Below, piece by piece: positions 24,406-35,304 of a stretch of 64,000 nucleotides of DNA. The DNA is taken from positions 11,513,758-11,577,757 of the forward strand of contig NC_069134.1 in assembly GCF_026914265.1 (NCBI RefSeq). The letters run 5' to 3'. Position 1 is the stretch's first letter; every line of letters starts with the position of its first letter. Below the pieces are notes generated by a model. That model did no database searches. It was not told the origin of the DNA and saw only the letters and a program-made list of their open reading frames with translations. This stretch comes from Mya arenaria (taxonomy: Eukaryota > Mollusca > Bivalvia > Myida > Myidae). The position numbers were made by a program, and so were the translations under genes.

Positions 24406-24890
24406 TTGCCGTACTCCTTTTTACCCCCCCCCCCCCCCCCCCGAATCACAGGATTTGATATGTAATGTACTGTATATCATACGTATAAACTTGTCCGGTA
24501 TGCCATACTAGGATAGTTTTCTCCACAAAAACTCTTCAATATTGTCAAATGCAGAGGTAAAATCGACATGACAGCATTATGTTTTTCTTTCCATGCCGTA
24601 ATAGATCGATTAGTTTATACAAAACCAAAATGATCAGTCGTTGCGTATTTTGCCCTAAAACCAGTGTAGTTTTCTACTAGTATAGTGTTGTTTTTTTCGT
24701 CCATATATTTATTTAATCGATTATCTAACAATGACGTGAATAATTTTTCAAAGCAGCTTCAAGATGACTTAAAATTGTTGTTGGTCTATATTTTTACAAC
24801 CTTGCGGACTTCCTTTATTTGTATAAATCGACAGAATTATACCAACTGTCCAAACTTAGGGTATATATATCCGGCCTCCAAGATAAATTA
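24294..24890 (-). pseudogene. Remnant of a second LINE reverse transcriptase
   Basis: On the minus strand, near-continuous RT pieces can be read. From 24700 down to 24530 they include ENYTGFRAKYATTDH and DFTSAFDNIEEFLW. From 24415 down to 24300 they include GVRQGENLSPVMFATFLTDL and EVETSVRNEQN. These are typical RT motifs (finger/palm, motif A, motif B). Frames change several times and a C19 homopolymer (24424-24442) interrupts the middle. The part after RNEQN, where the ADD box should follow, is replaced by the pentanucleotide array. It differs from the plus-strand LINE and is older. Confidence 0.75.
24424..24442 (+). repeat. C19 homopolymer
   Basis: Nineteen consecutive C inside the RT remnant. 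Other G/C homopolymers occur at 27222-27239 (G18) and near 30346-30362 (C). Confidence 0.97.
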
Positions 24891-24918
24891 TTGATACAAT
24901 TTTCAATTTAACGGTAAT

Positions 24919-26776
24919 CAGGGTTCCCACAGTTTTCTGCAAGTAAAATTCCAGACTTTTTCCAGACTTTTTCAAGTTGTTTTTTTGCAAATTCCAGACT
25001 TTCTCTCAACCTTTTTCACAGTTATTACAACGAAACATTTCAGTAAAATATTGTTAACATTTTCACATGCTAAAAATAAACTTATTTGTTTAACATTTAT
25101 TAAACAACTTGTTAAATAACATCAAATGTCATTTTCAAAGGGTTCTCAAAAACAAAACCTTTCACCTTTTGAACTTCTTAGACATTTATTGAACAACATG
25201 ATTAACCTTTAGCATGCTGAATACTGTTGGCCTCTGTGAACAGTGAAGACGCGGATCAGCTGGCATGATCAGGGTCTAGGCTATTTGTATAAAATTTGCT
25301 ACTTGGAAACTTAAAGGCTTACCTACTATCTGTGCATAGAACAGTGTGGACCCTGATCAGCCAGCATGGTTTGGTGCCGATTGATCTCCGTATACATTAC
25401 CAATTTTCGTAATTGGTGAATAATTGCATGCTTAAGGTAAATATAATCAAACATCACATTAAAAAAAGTTTTACTCTCTGAACAAAAACTTACTTTCTGA
25501 ACATTTTTTTAAAGCTGCACTCTCATAGATATACTATTTTAACAACTTATTTCATTTTTTGTCTTAGATAGATAAACTTTTGTCGTAAATATCTGCAAAC
25601 CAACAATAAAAAATTGCCGACAAAAGATCAGATCGCTGATTTTCATATTCCCGTTCGAAAATTTATGTTTTATGGTTTATTAAGGGTTTAAGAAATATGC
25701 ATAAAACACCAATTTTTGATCTTAAAAATAAATATCCATGATCTATCTTTTTGCCAGCCGACTTAAATACTTGGTTTTCATGGATTTTTGCCAAAATTGG
25801 CTCGTTCCAAGACAAAAGTAAGAAAGTTGTCAAATTGTTCAATCCGTGAGAGGGAAGCTTTAAACATGTATTGAACAACTTGAACTCATAACATCCAGTG
25901 ACAATTTTAAAGTGTTCAACTCTCTTTCAAAACATCTACTTGCATCAGTGAGCATGCAATTCAGCTATATCTGAACATCAATCTTCATGAATCCATGTTC
26001 TTTGCTTCAACCATGGGTGAAAATGCAAAATAAGTGACTTTTTTGCACAAGTTTAAAACTATTATGATGTCTACTGGCCAAAGAACTGTGGTCTTCTCAA
26101 AGTCTATAAATACGAGCAAGATTAGTCTAAAGGCATCATTCATATATCCAAACTTGAATAACAAATATTTGTCAGGCTGTGTAGCACTTCGCAGACTACT
26201 CAGTAGTGGGATCATTGCAATTAGCATTCATGTATGGTATTGACAGCGTATCTCAAGTTTATTTTAATGAACTAGGGCCAATTTCACGAATTAAAATATC
26301 TGTCGATGAATGCAGAGATCGCTAATATCCATGATAATTAGCATACTGTAGATTAAAAAGATCGTTGCATATAGCACTCACGATTATTTCTGACAGCGTA
26401 TATAAAGCGAATCCCGACAAACTGCAGCAAATTTCTTGTTTAAATTAACTTTTAAATGCAGACGGCAGTGCAGACACAGCTACTATGACAAATAAACGCT
26501 TGCATGTGGTAACGGAAACCGTATTAGTCTCGATCATTCAGCCGCCCTGATCAGAGTCAATTCAATACAGAACAGTGTCAGATGCAAGCGTTTTGATGAT
26601 AGAGAGTACTTTCTTTTACTAGTTTCGTACCCAAAACGGTTCGAACTTTAGTACTTTTCCCGGCTTTTTCCCGATTTTAACCTACAATCGCAACATTCAA
26701 GGCATTTTCACGACCGGGAACAGACTTTTCGATATTCCCGACTTTTTCCCGTTTTCCCGGTAGCGTGGGAACCCTG
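24919..26776. mobile_element. Non-autonomous DNA transposon with CAGGGTTCCCAC inverted ends
   Basis: The ends CAGGGTTCCCAC and GTGGGAACCCTG are perfect 12 bp inverted repeats, extended by loosely matching pyrimidine-rich sequence (TTCCAGACTTTTTC against GACTTTTTCCC). GGTAAT stands on both sides as a likely target duplication. The CAGGG start is hAT-like, but a 6 bp duplication is not typical for hAT. The 1.86 kb interior has no transposase ORF. It contains internal modules such as GATCAGCTGGCATGATCAGGG and an inverted relative, ACCCTGATCAGCCAGCATGG. Confidence 0.8.
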
Positions 26777-26782
26777 GGTAAT

Positions 26783-26885
26783 ACGAATGCAAAAAGTTAG
26801 CACTCGTTAACATGTCGTGCTTAAAAAGGTCAGGCATTATCTTTAGCAATTTTCTTCGGCAGTATTTGAAAACCATGGCAATCTT
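26783..26885 (-). pseudogene. Exon-like remnant related to 44906-45115
   Basis: The minus strand reads KYCRRKLLKIMPDLFKHDML then TSANFLHS. This aligns with DHCRRRLTETISDLTQDMLM then IANDLHS at about 44940-45040. The homology is visible in the DNA too. No complete gene surrounds it. The TIR element ends seven bases away. The family is not recognised. Confidence 0.5.
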
Positions 26886-29484
26886 TTTGTTCCAGTACGT
26901 ATTGCATAATAAGACTTGCGACTGAAAAACTATAGTAAGCAATGTTATAATTGCGTTATGAGTCAAGATTCGACAATGATATCGCATATCGTGCAAGTGG
27001 TTTCATTCGCAGCAAGGCTGTGTGCATTTACAATCAAAGTGCTGAAAGCACTGATGGACTAGGGCTTCATTTAGGGGAATGTTGATAACCATGTTCTAAG
27101 CATTTAACAAATCGGCTCACATCACAAGGGGTCACTGTTTAATGGGCTAGCTTAAACTTTAGACTAAAACTGCTTGCAAGCTGCAAAGGAAATTTGAAAA
27201 GTCTTGTTAAGTGTGGGTAGAGGGGGGGGGGGGGGGGGGCTAAAGCGTTTAATCAGATAAAGCCATAGCCAGAATTTCTCAAAGTCGTTAAATCAGACCT
27301 ATACAAATTAATTTATGTGCTTGGTGTATGTTAACCAAAGTACACATACTTCTTTAATTTGATCAAATCATTTTATATCAAAGGTCTGTTATTTGCAGTT
27401 TCAGAGAAGATTGTCAATGATATAATTATATCCCATATGGAAAACCTGTCACCTCTTTTTTAGGGGAGCTTTAAACCACAGACCCATACTTTGGACAATA
27501 TTTGTAAAAGACATCAATAAATGCAACAATTGGCCATTCTTGTATTGTCCTCTGTCTCCGTCCTGATAGCTCCCTATCTCAATAGTTGCAAATGGTTGTA
27601 GGTTCATGATTCTCCTGGTCATTGGTTATACAGAAAGAAGATGTTGAAGGTAGAATCAAGAAGCTTTCATTTCAGGCACTCCGAATTGAATAGAACTTTA
27701 ACATTTGGAGTGCCTAGAATTTGTTGGATTCCTAGGCAACATGTATCAGGTGTTGCAGTACATTTACTTTACTACACATACTTTTACCAGTCCTTGTAAA
27801 TCTAAAAAAGCTTTCATTTCGCAAAAGTAGTTCATATATTAAACTATAATAAGGTTGCTAAATCAGAGTTTGAATAATTCTGATATCTAGATGTGCCTTT
27901 AATTGCAGCAATTTAAACTCCAACTCATGTCAATTGAGCTGGTTAAGCAATACTGCAGTTCCTTGGTGTGGGGATTGCTTTATTAACTTGAATAAACAAA
28001 CAGTTCTTGCGTTGGAAAGTACAATGAATTAACAATGTTACATGCAATTTTCTTGCCCTGACTCCATCCAAGTCTTAAATCTTAGATCAACATGTACTTG
28101 GGGCAATGTGTTTTATCAATGAGAACTATAAATTATGTTCAATTTAGTGCCACTTGATATATATAATTCCACATACAAAAACACTAGCATTTTCTTTTAA
28201 ACCAATAGCATTAATATCCTATGTTATGATTAAACCATTGCCAAGTTGGTAATTTGAAAACACTAGAAATTTTATCAGGTAAGGGTTTGACATAGTCTTT
28301 CTAGACAGCTGGATTTGTTTTGGAGCAAAAAACTCACAATACCAAAAGGTGTTTTAACGACTTAAGAGATCATTCACACATCACTTATACCATTAGTTTT
28401 TATAGATCTACAAACTTAAGTCAACATAAAAATGTTTTACATTAATATTGCAATGGATAAAACATATTGCAATAACATAACAATCAAGTATGATAACTAT
28501 AGGCCTAAACATAAGATTTCAACATTTTCCTGATGAACAATAAATAATTTTACTTAATAATTTTCTCAATACTTACACAAGCTGAAAAATGGTCTCTTTT
28601 TGAATACTTCACATATTTCATGACTTTCATCATTCAAACTAACATTTCCCTTGTTATTTCAATATTCAATGATTTTGTAAACATTCATAAATGATGGTTA
28701 AAATTAAGGTTCATGCTAATCATGCCTACCAAAAACACCTGACTGACCAATCAGTATCCAATTTCGGCAGGGCTTATTGGTGGTTCAGTGAAATAAACCA
28801 TGACCTCCCACAATCTGCACTGATCAACAGTAGTAAATGCATTGTTTCCATTGTTCTTATTTTCATAAAGTTAGAAAACAACTGCAGTGATCAAAATTTA
28901 TTCCTTAACACTGAGAGAAAGTTTAGAATGAACGAAGCCGACGGTTACATTTAGTGGGATATCAAAATCCTACAAATGTATTGATAAAATTATGTAACCG
29001 TATTTAGTAAATGTTAAAGTTTTGAAAGTCTAAAAAGTTTTACTTTTTGTATATTAAAGATATTTTGTGCTTCATTTAATTTCATTCTTTGAAAAGTGTT
29101 TTCCTTAGTGTTCAATCCCAAGCATACTTGTTCACATTTAAGTGCAAGAAAAAGCACTAAATTATTATCTGAATAAATTCATTATATTGTTAGGTCACAT
29201 AAAAGATACACAATGTATTGTACTTTTTGAAAATAACAGTTTTCCATCTATTTAAAATTATTTCAAATGCTGTGCATTGAAATTTGATTATGAGTTTAAA
29301 CTATGACAGGAATAATTCAAGGGAATGTTTTTTTTGTGATTTCTAGCATTAAAATTGTCTGAATCGCATGAAAATTTATAAATTACGTAAGGTATTCTCA
29401 AATTGGTCACACTTTTTGAACTTTGTACTGTCTTCTTTTTGTTTGTCTCAAATTTAATACAGCATTGGCTCCACTTGTTGTTTA
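26886..29484. other. Intergenic, no gene seen
   Basis: AT-rich, with a G18 run at 27222-27239. Small ORFs (such as 28691-28954) show no domain, no splice context and no family resemblance. Confidence 0.5.
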
Positions 29485-29951
29485 TTAAAGGGACTGTACA
29501 CCAGATTGGCACCAAAAAAAATAATTTTTCTGTAACGAATGTAAGGACAATTTTTTTTTATAAACTATTTTACTCTTTGATATTGTTATTGTAAATAAAA
29601 TACCAAAATGTAAAAAGAATTGCAGTGCAGTGTCGAATCCACTATGCTATGCAGACTTACTCTTACTGGGTGGAATTTCCAGATATATACCTAACTCGCT
29701 TATACCACGTAATAACATCAACGGCAGATTACGCATAAGGAATGAATTCTACTCGGTAGACATACCTAGTAATCTTTTTTAAATGGAAAAACACGAAATA
29801 ACTGCTATTAATAAATCATTTGTAAACTATGTGCATCAGTTAGTAAGTTTCAATCCACTAATTGTACAAATCGATACCAAGTTTATGTCAGGTTTCTATA
29901 TAAAAAAAAGTTTTTTCTTTTTCATTATTAACGGAGTACAGCCCCTTTTAA
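29485..29951 (-). mobile_element. TTAA-flanked MITE, copy 1 (degenerate tRNA-like module)
   Basis: Begins TTAA then AGGGACTGTAC and ends GTACAGCCCCTT then TTAA. It is the reverse-oriented relative of 41517-42020, sharing ATTCATTCCTTATGCGT and GTTATTACGTG on the opposite strand. The tRNA-like part is present only up to the anticodon region (about 29660-29620, minus strand); the T-arm is deleted. Confidence 0.78.
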
Positions 29952-30322
29952 ATGTACCTTATAATGTCTGTGACTTATCAAATATTTAAAAGTAATGGTG
30001 TGCAACCAAGAATTGTTTGAATTATCAAGGTTTCAAACTGCATTGTGTAGGCGATTGGAAAGCTAATCTTGAAAGCTCCCTTAGTATAATTTTTAAAAAT
30101 ATCATTGACCCTGCAAGTTACTCATATTTGGATAATTCATAAAGATTTGCACAGTTATTTATGTATAATTGCATTTAATGATACAGGGTACCTTTTTCAA
30201 TTCTATGATTAAGTATAACTTATATAAATAAATATATATTCTTAACTTCTAATAATTATAAGTAATTAGTTAATTTGTCAACTGCGCACCAAAACCCTGA
30301 ATCTGAATGTATGGGCAAGCTT

Positions 30323-30623
30323 ATGCATCAGTCAATTGTAGCCATGCACCCCCCCCCCCCCCCATGGTCCAGGGAATAGCGGAGACTTTTACTTTCGGTC
30401 CAGCCAACCCAAGCTAAAATCCCCGCCCTGCGGAGATGATCTGATGCCAAAGTCCCCACCAAATCCCCCCCCCAGCACCCAAGGGACATTAGGTTAAGCC
30501 ACATCCACACTGTATTTTCCACGAAGACCCGGCACTGCGGGGCCACCTGAAAGGTAAAAACACGGCCCATTTCCCCGGTATACCCCCGGATGTGGGGGCC
30601 GTGATTACAATTGACTGGTGCAT
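30323..30623. mobile_element. GC-rich TIR MITE, copy 1
   Basis: The ends ATGCATCAGTCAATTGTAGCCATG and CAATTGACTGGTGCAT are inverted. The interior is unusually GC-rich and includes C homopolymers (C17 near 30346), GGCACTGCGGGGCCACCTGA and CCCCGGTATACCCCCGG. Minus-strand ORFs across it are not protein-like. Confidence 0.8.
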
Positions 30624-31077
30624 ACTGATCCATAGTGATCCAATATCATGCCAAGACGATCTCTGGTCTGACATCACCAGGTAAGTTATTCTTAAGCATA
30701 AAAAAGCCTGGACAGCATTTGAGAAAGACTGTTGTGAGGTTAAATCATTACTTCACTATGCCACAACATTGGGTGATAAGGGAACTTTATTGAATATGTT
30801 GATTTTCATTTTGTTCCCTAAATGCCACAAGCCAGATGATTTATACAAGTTCAATTATTTCTCCACAATTTTCAGCACTGCATTGTCAAAAAACCCTTAA
30901 AAGTTACATTTGTAAATTATTTAACCAAATACCTTTCCCTCAAATATTTCACAAATTTATATTGATCTATCAACAATGCATCACCATACTGTATCTCTGA
31001 CTGATTATTGATTTTCATTCTTGGCTAGGAAGCAAAAAGTGAGCTCAAAGCGTCTTCAGAAAAATAACTTGTTATTT

Positions 31078-31319
31078 ATGCACCAGTCAAATGTAACCAC
31101 GCCCCCCCATAGTCTGGGGAATACTTTGACTTTCAGTCCAACCAACCTTCTATAAAATCCCTGCCCTGCCCTGCGGGAACGAACTGGTGGTAAAATCCCT
31201 GCCAAATAACCTAACCCACCACCGCAATCATCAGGCACTGCGAGGACACCTGAAAGGTGAAAACACTGCCCCTTTCCCTAGTATACACCGAGGGGGGGGG
31301 TAACAATTGACTGGTGCAT
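31078..31319. mobile_element. GC-rich TIR MITE, copy 2
   Basis: Same family and orientation as 30323-30623, with ends ATGCACCAGTCAAATGTAACC and TTGACTGGTGCAT. It shares the GGCACTGCGAGGACACCTGA and AAAACACTGCCC blocks and is shorter by internal deletion. Confidence 0.8.
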
Positions 31320-33168
31320 TCAAAGGTGAGTGGAAATCAAAAGTGGGCAGGCAGGATTGTTTTACAAATGGCGATGGTTTATCACAATGTCATTGAACAA
31401 AATGTACTTACACTGAGAATGGCTCCAAGACTTTTCTATGCACATAGGTAAACACTCATCATATTCATAAGCCAGATGCTGTGCACATATTCATACCTTT
31501 GGCTTCATTTAGAATGAAACTTCATAAATAAGTATGCGCATACTGTATTTGATAATTCTTTATCTCCATTTTGCAAAATTGAAATCACATGATTTTATCA
31601 AACGAACATGTATTGCTTGAAATTATACGTGTCAAATTAAACATGCTACACACGGTAAGATGACATTAAATCCGTTTGATGGTGGTAATCATTCAATGGC
31701 GACTTTATTGATAAATTTCTTCAATAAAGCACGTATAAAATTCACATCATCAGCATCCGGAAGTAGTGATAACATGTACATGTGTGAATCATTTGGCCGC
31801 TCTGATCAGAGTGAATGAGTCAATACAGTAGACTGGTACCCGAATTTACTTTTCCTTAAAAAACACAAGTTATAACGTTACTATACAGGTACGCGGCATA
31901 TGGTTTTTATTTTACATTAATAGTATTTAAACAATCAATACCAAAAATCATGCTGTATTTAGAAAAAGTGCTCAGTGCCAAGCAATGGTTAGTTAAAAAA
32001 TAGACTTTGTATTTGAATAGAAAATGTCACGGAAACATGCAAATTATGTCGAAAAAAAAACAACAGCCCTGTTAATAAATTAATACCAACATTCTTTACA
32101 AAGGATAACAATCCTTTTTTTAAAACCAAATATCCTGCTTGTTTACTACTTAGACCGCACGCTTGATTCGGTTTAGGTTACACACCACCATTGTTTTTCC
32201 CTATATAATTCAATGTAAAATTATAATTTTTAGACAACATTTAAAGGCATTTCGAGCGAATGCAGGCTATGATAACCACATTTATTCTTAAAGTACAAGC
32301 TTTAAATTACATTTTAAGCCAATAAAAAAGGGGGGTCAAGTTATTCCTAAGAAAAATCACTCCACTTGAAAAACAAACTCTAAAAATTGCACCGTCCGCC
32401 ATGACAGTTCTTCCAAAATGACCTTTCAACTATAGGGCAGCGGTTTATGCTTTAATCTCTACTCTAAATGATAAATCAAGCAAGAATAGATACTAAAGAT
32501 ATAAAAGTTTCAGGAATAATGATAGTTTTGATTTACAGTGTATTGAGCATGTTAAAACATATCTATCAATCATAAGAACATTTTTTTTTATTGAGAATTT
32601 TCCACACAACGGAAGTACATATGACGTAATGGTGACGTCATTCCTTTACGTACCCACAAGACATTTCGAATGTGCGACGGGCACTGTGGTTAGCTGATAC
32701 TGGTCTCTTTTCGGATTAAAGCGAAAGCGGCTACCAGTCTATTAATAAAGAGCATTGACGGAAAAATGTCGATGCGTACATTCCAATATGTTCGTACACA
32801 TCTTATTGCATTTAATCTGACCGTATGCAAGAACATTTATGTAGTTAACCCGATTAACTCACTCGCTACGTATCCATTTCTTGTGCTTCATTAAAAGAAC
32901 ATACAATTAGCTTGTATTGTTAGGAGAACTATTTTTATTGGATGTTTTCATTGTTATTAGTTCTGGTACTACTCTGATTATTCAAATTCGCTAACGGCAA
33001 TCCAATCAAAATACAGCGTATCATGGTATGAATATATTACGTCAGTGAACCCCCAGATAAGGCTTGAGAATGCAGATCGCGTGTTTACCGCTATGAACTA
33101 GGCCACAAGTGCCCTAGTCCAAAAACCTCACTGCGAATGATTTTATGTCAGCGAAGTTTTCGTAAACA
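31320..33168. other. Intergenic upstream of the interrupted gene
   Basis: No ORF or repeat family of note, apart from short similarity of 31780-31830 (GCCGCTCTGATCAGAGT) to 26535-26570 in the TIR element. A CRE lies at 32633-32640. Confidence 0.45.
32633..32640. promoter_or_regulatory. Perfect CRE (TGACGTCA) plus a half-like site
   Basis: A palindromic TGACGTCA, with ATGACGTAAT directly before it at 32621-32630. It lies about 530 bp upstream of the proposed first exon at 33169, a plausible CREB/ATF promoter element. Chance occurrence cannot be excluded. Confidence 0.4.
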
Positions 33169-34269
33169 ATGGCTGCAGCCATGCTCGTAAGTAAAGCTCA
33201 ACTCTCATTGTTACGATCATGCTCCGATATTTCACATTACATCATGGAGGTGAAGCATGTCTGTAAGAGATGGTAACAGTCCCGATTTCACACGCAAAAG
33301 GTTGTTACCAGTCCAGGGAAGTTGCCTCCCAAACTCCTCATTTTGAGAAAAGGGCTTATCAGTCCATGAAATCACCATGAAATTGAACCAGCCAATTAAT
33401 CACCACTTAGCGTGCCACCCTGCTGGGCTGTTTACTGTGTGTATCCAACAGATGTTCCTTGACCATTATTGCAGTATGTGAACTAAATATTCTGGAATTG
33501 AGTGTGTCTTGTGTTTAGGTTAAAAATGAATATCTACCAATACAGAAAAGGTATGTTGTCTTTTAATACTTTAATGCCCATTTCACATTTATGACATATA
33601 TTGTTGAATAATGTGTTTACATAAAAAACAACACATGTTTGCGTTAAAAGTATTTTTAATTTACTGTTGTTGTGTTTCCCTTTGTTAAAAAGTAGAGCAC
33701 AATTAAAATAACAAGAGATGGTTTAAATGTTATTCGCAATAAGGACAATTCTTTACTAAGATTTACATATACAATATCAATATGAATATCAGTATGAATT
33801 GCCTTTGTCTTTAGCATTCGAAAAGAAAAGGCAATTATATCATCAAAATCTTTGAAACCTATTTATTTCAGGTACAATTTTGCATCGAAATGGAAGAATT
33901 TAAAACCCTAGGTTTGAAAGAACTTTCCATTGTAACTGATGATACTGGAATAGATTATGTTGCTTTCCAACAACTCATAGATTTTTTGAGAAGAAAAAAA
34001 CTTCCCAACGAGACACATTTTGTAAAGGGCAATGTTTTTCGGTGGCTGAAAGGGAAGGAACACATTGTGAAAGAAGTTAATGAAAAACCGGTGTTTAAAG
34101 CTCAAAATGTTGTGCATTTCTTCTTTGCCCATTCAACACAGTCTGAAGTATGTAGAAAATTGTCAAAGGAACTCTACAGTCAACGCATCACAAGCGTCAC
34201 AGTTCAATGTGGAGTGACATCTGTGTTTCAGATATATAAGCAAGTGGCATCTGAAAACGTTATTGATAG

Positions 34270-35169
34270 TGTAACGTGCCGGCTGTATGTTCAATCGGTG
34301 TCGTAGAGCCAATATGGATAGCTCTTATATAAATTTTCCTCAGGCTACTTTGCCTTATGATTAAAACAAATGATTCGAAAAATGATTGGTGAGTTAAAAC
34401 ATAATCAACCAAATAATCAGGGTTCAAAGATTATGCATTGGTTTATATAAAGTTCAGTCACTTTAATGATGAATGGCTTTCTCTTACGGGAGTTTGTTTA
34501 TTGGCGATGCAAAATACCTTAACCTTTGTCAGCGCGCAGATCGCAATGCTTTGTGGCCAACGCAGTTGTCAGGTATGAGGCTTATTAGAGTTTCTACCCA
34601 CCAGCTCCGTTCACCAGACTAGATCGCAATGCTCTATGTATCTGGCTACTTGAACTGGAACGCTAGATAACCCTATAGATGTCAAGTTCCTGGTGCCTTT
34701 TTATCCCACAGATCGCAATGCCCTGTGTTCAATTATAAACAGCCAGAAGGTCAAGACTCTAATGATTTGCCTTCAAAAGACTATTTCCGGTTTACTGTTT
34801 GAAGTTACCTCGACGGCGGTCAAACACAGAATGAAACTTTCAGCTGAGCGACGCACTTATATACTCACCGGGCGGACGAGTTCATTATTAAGATGGGTAA
34901 AATGGGTATATTCCACTTTGCGAAAACATGAAGGGAGACAGCTTTATTTTTACTTATACTCTTTATGAAAACAACTCCCGGTTAATTAATAATGTTTAAC
35001 ATGATTTCTTTAATTATTATAGTCGCTAATAAAATATTTGTATGGAATAAATAAGTCTAAAATGTAAAACTAACCTTTGAAATACACCGCCAGACATTTA
35101 ACTTTGTAAGCGCAAATGGCTAATTTATAACAAAGGGCGGTAATCGTGCAACTATGCGGTTACGCTACA
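34270..35169 (-). repeat. 3' LTR (left copy)
   Basis: About 900 bp, from TGTAACGTGCC (plus strand) to GGTTACGCTACA. It differs from the right LTR by roughly nine substitutions and one small indel near 35147. The ORF at 34693-34968 lies inside it and is not meaningful. A purine-rich stretch next to it (minus strand GGAGGCGTGGG, 35173-35183) may be the polypurine tract. Confidence 0.95.
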
Positions 35170-35304
35170 TTACCCACGCCTCCGAGTCCATGCGTCCCTG
35201 CATGATTAATAAAAAAATGATCAAACAATGAACTTTTTAATAAAACAAGTTTGTAACCACAAACAACATGACACAATATGCAATTTTAAAAATGTCAATA
35301 AAGT

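Noticed and set aside
34693..34968. 91-codon ORF with an identical-looking partner at 39321-39596
   Set aside because: Both lie inside the two LTRs; conservation reflects LTR identity, not coding.
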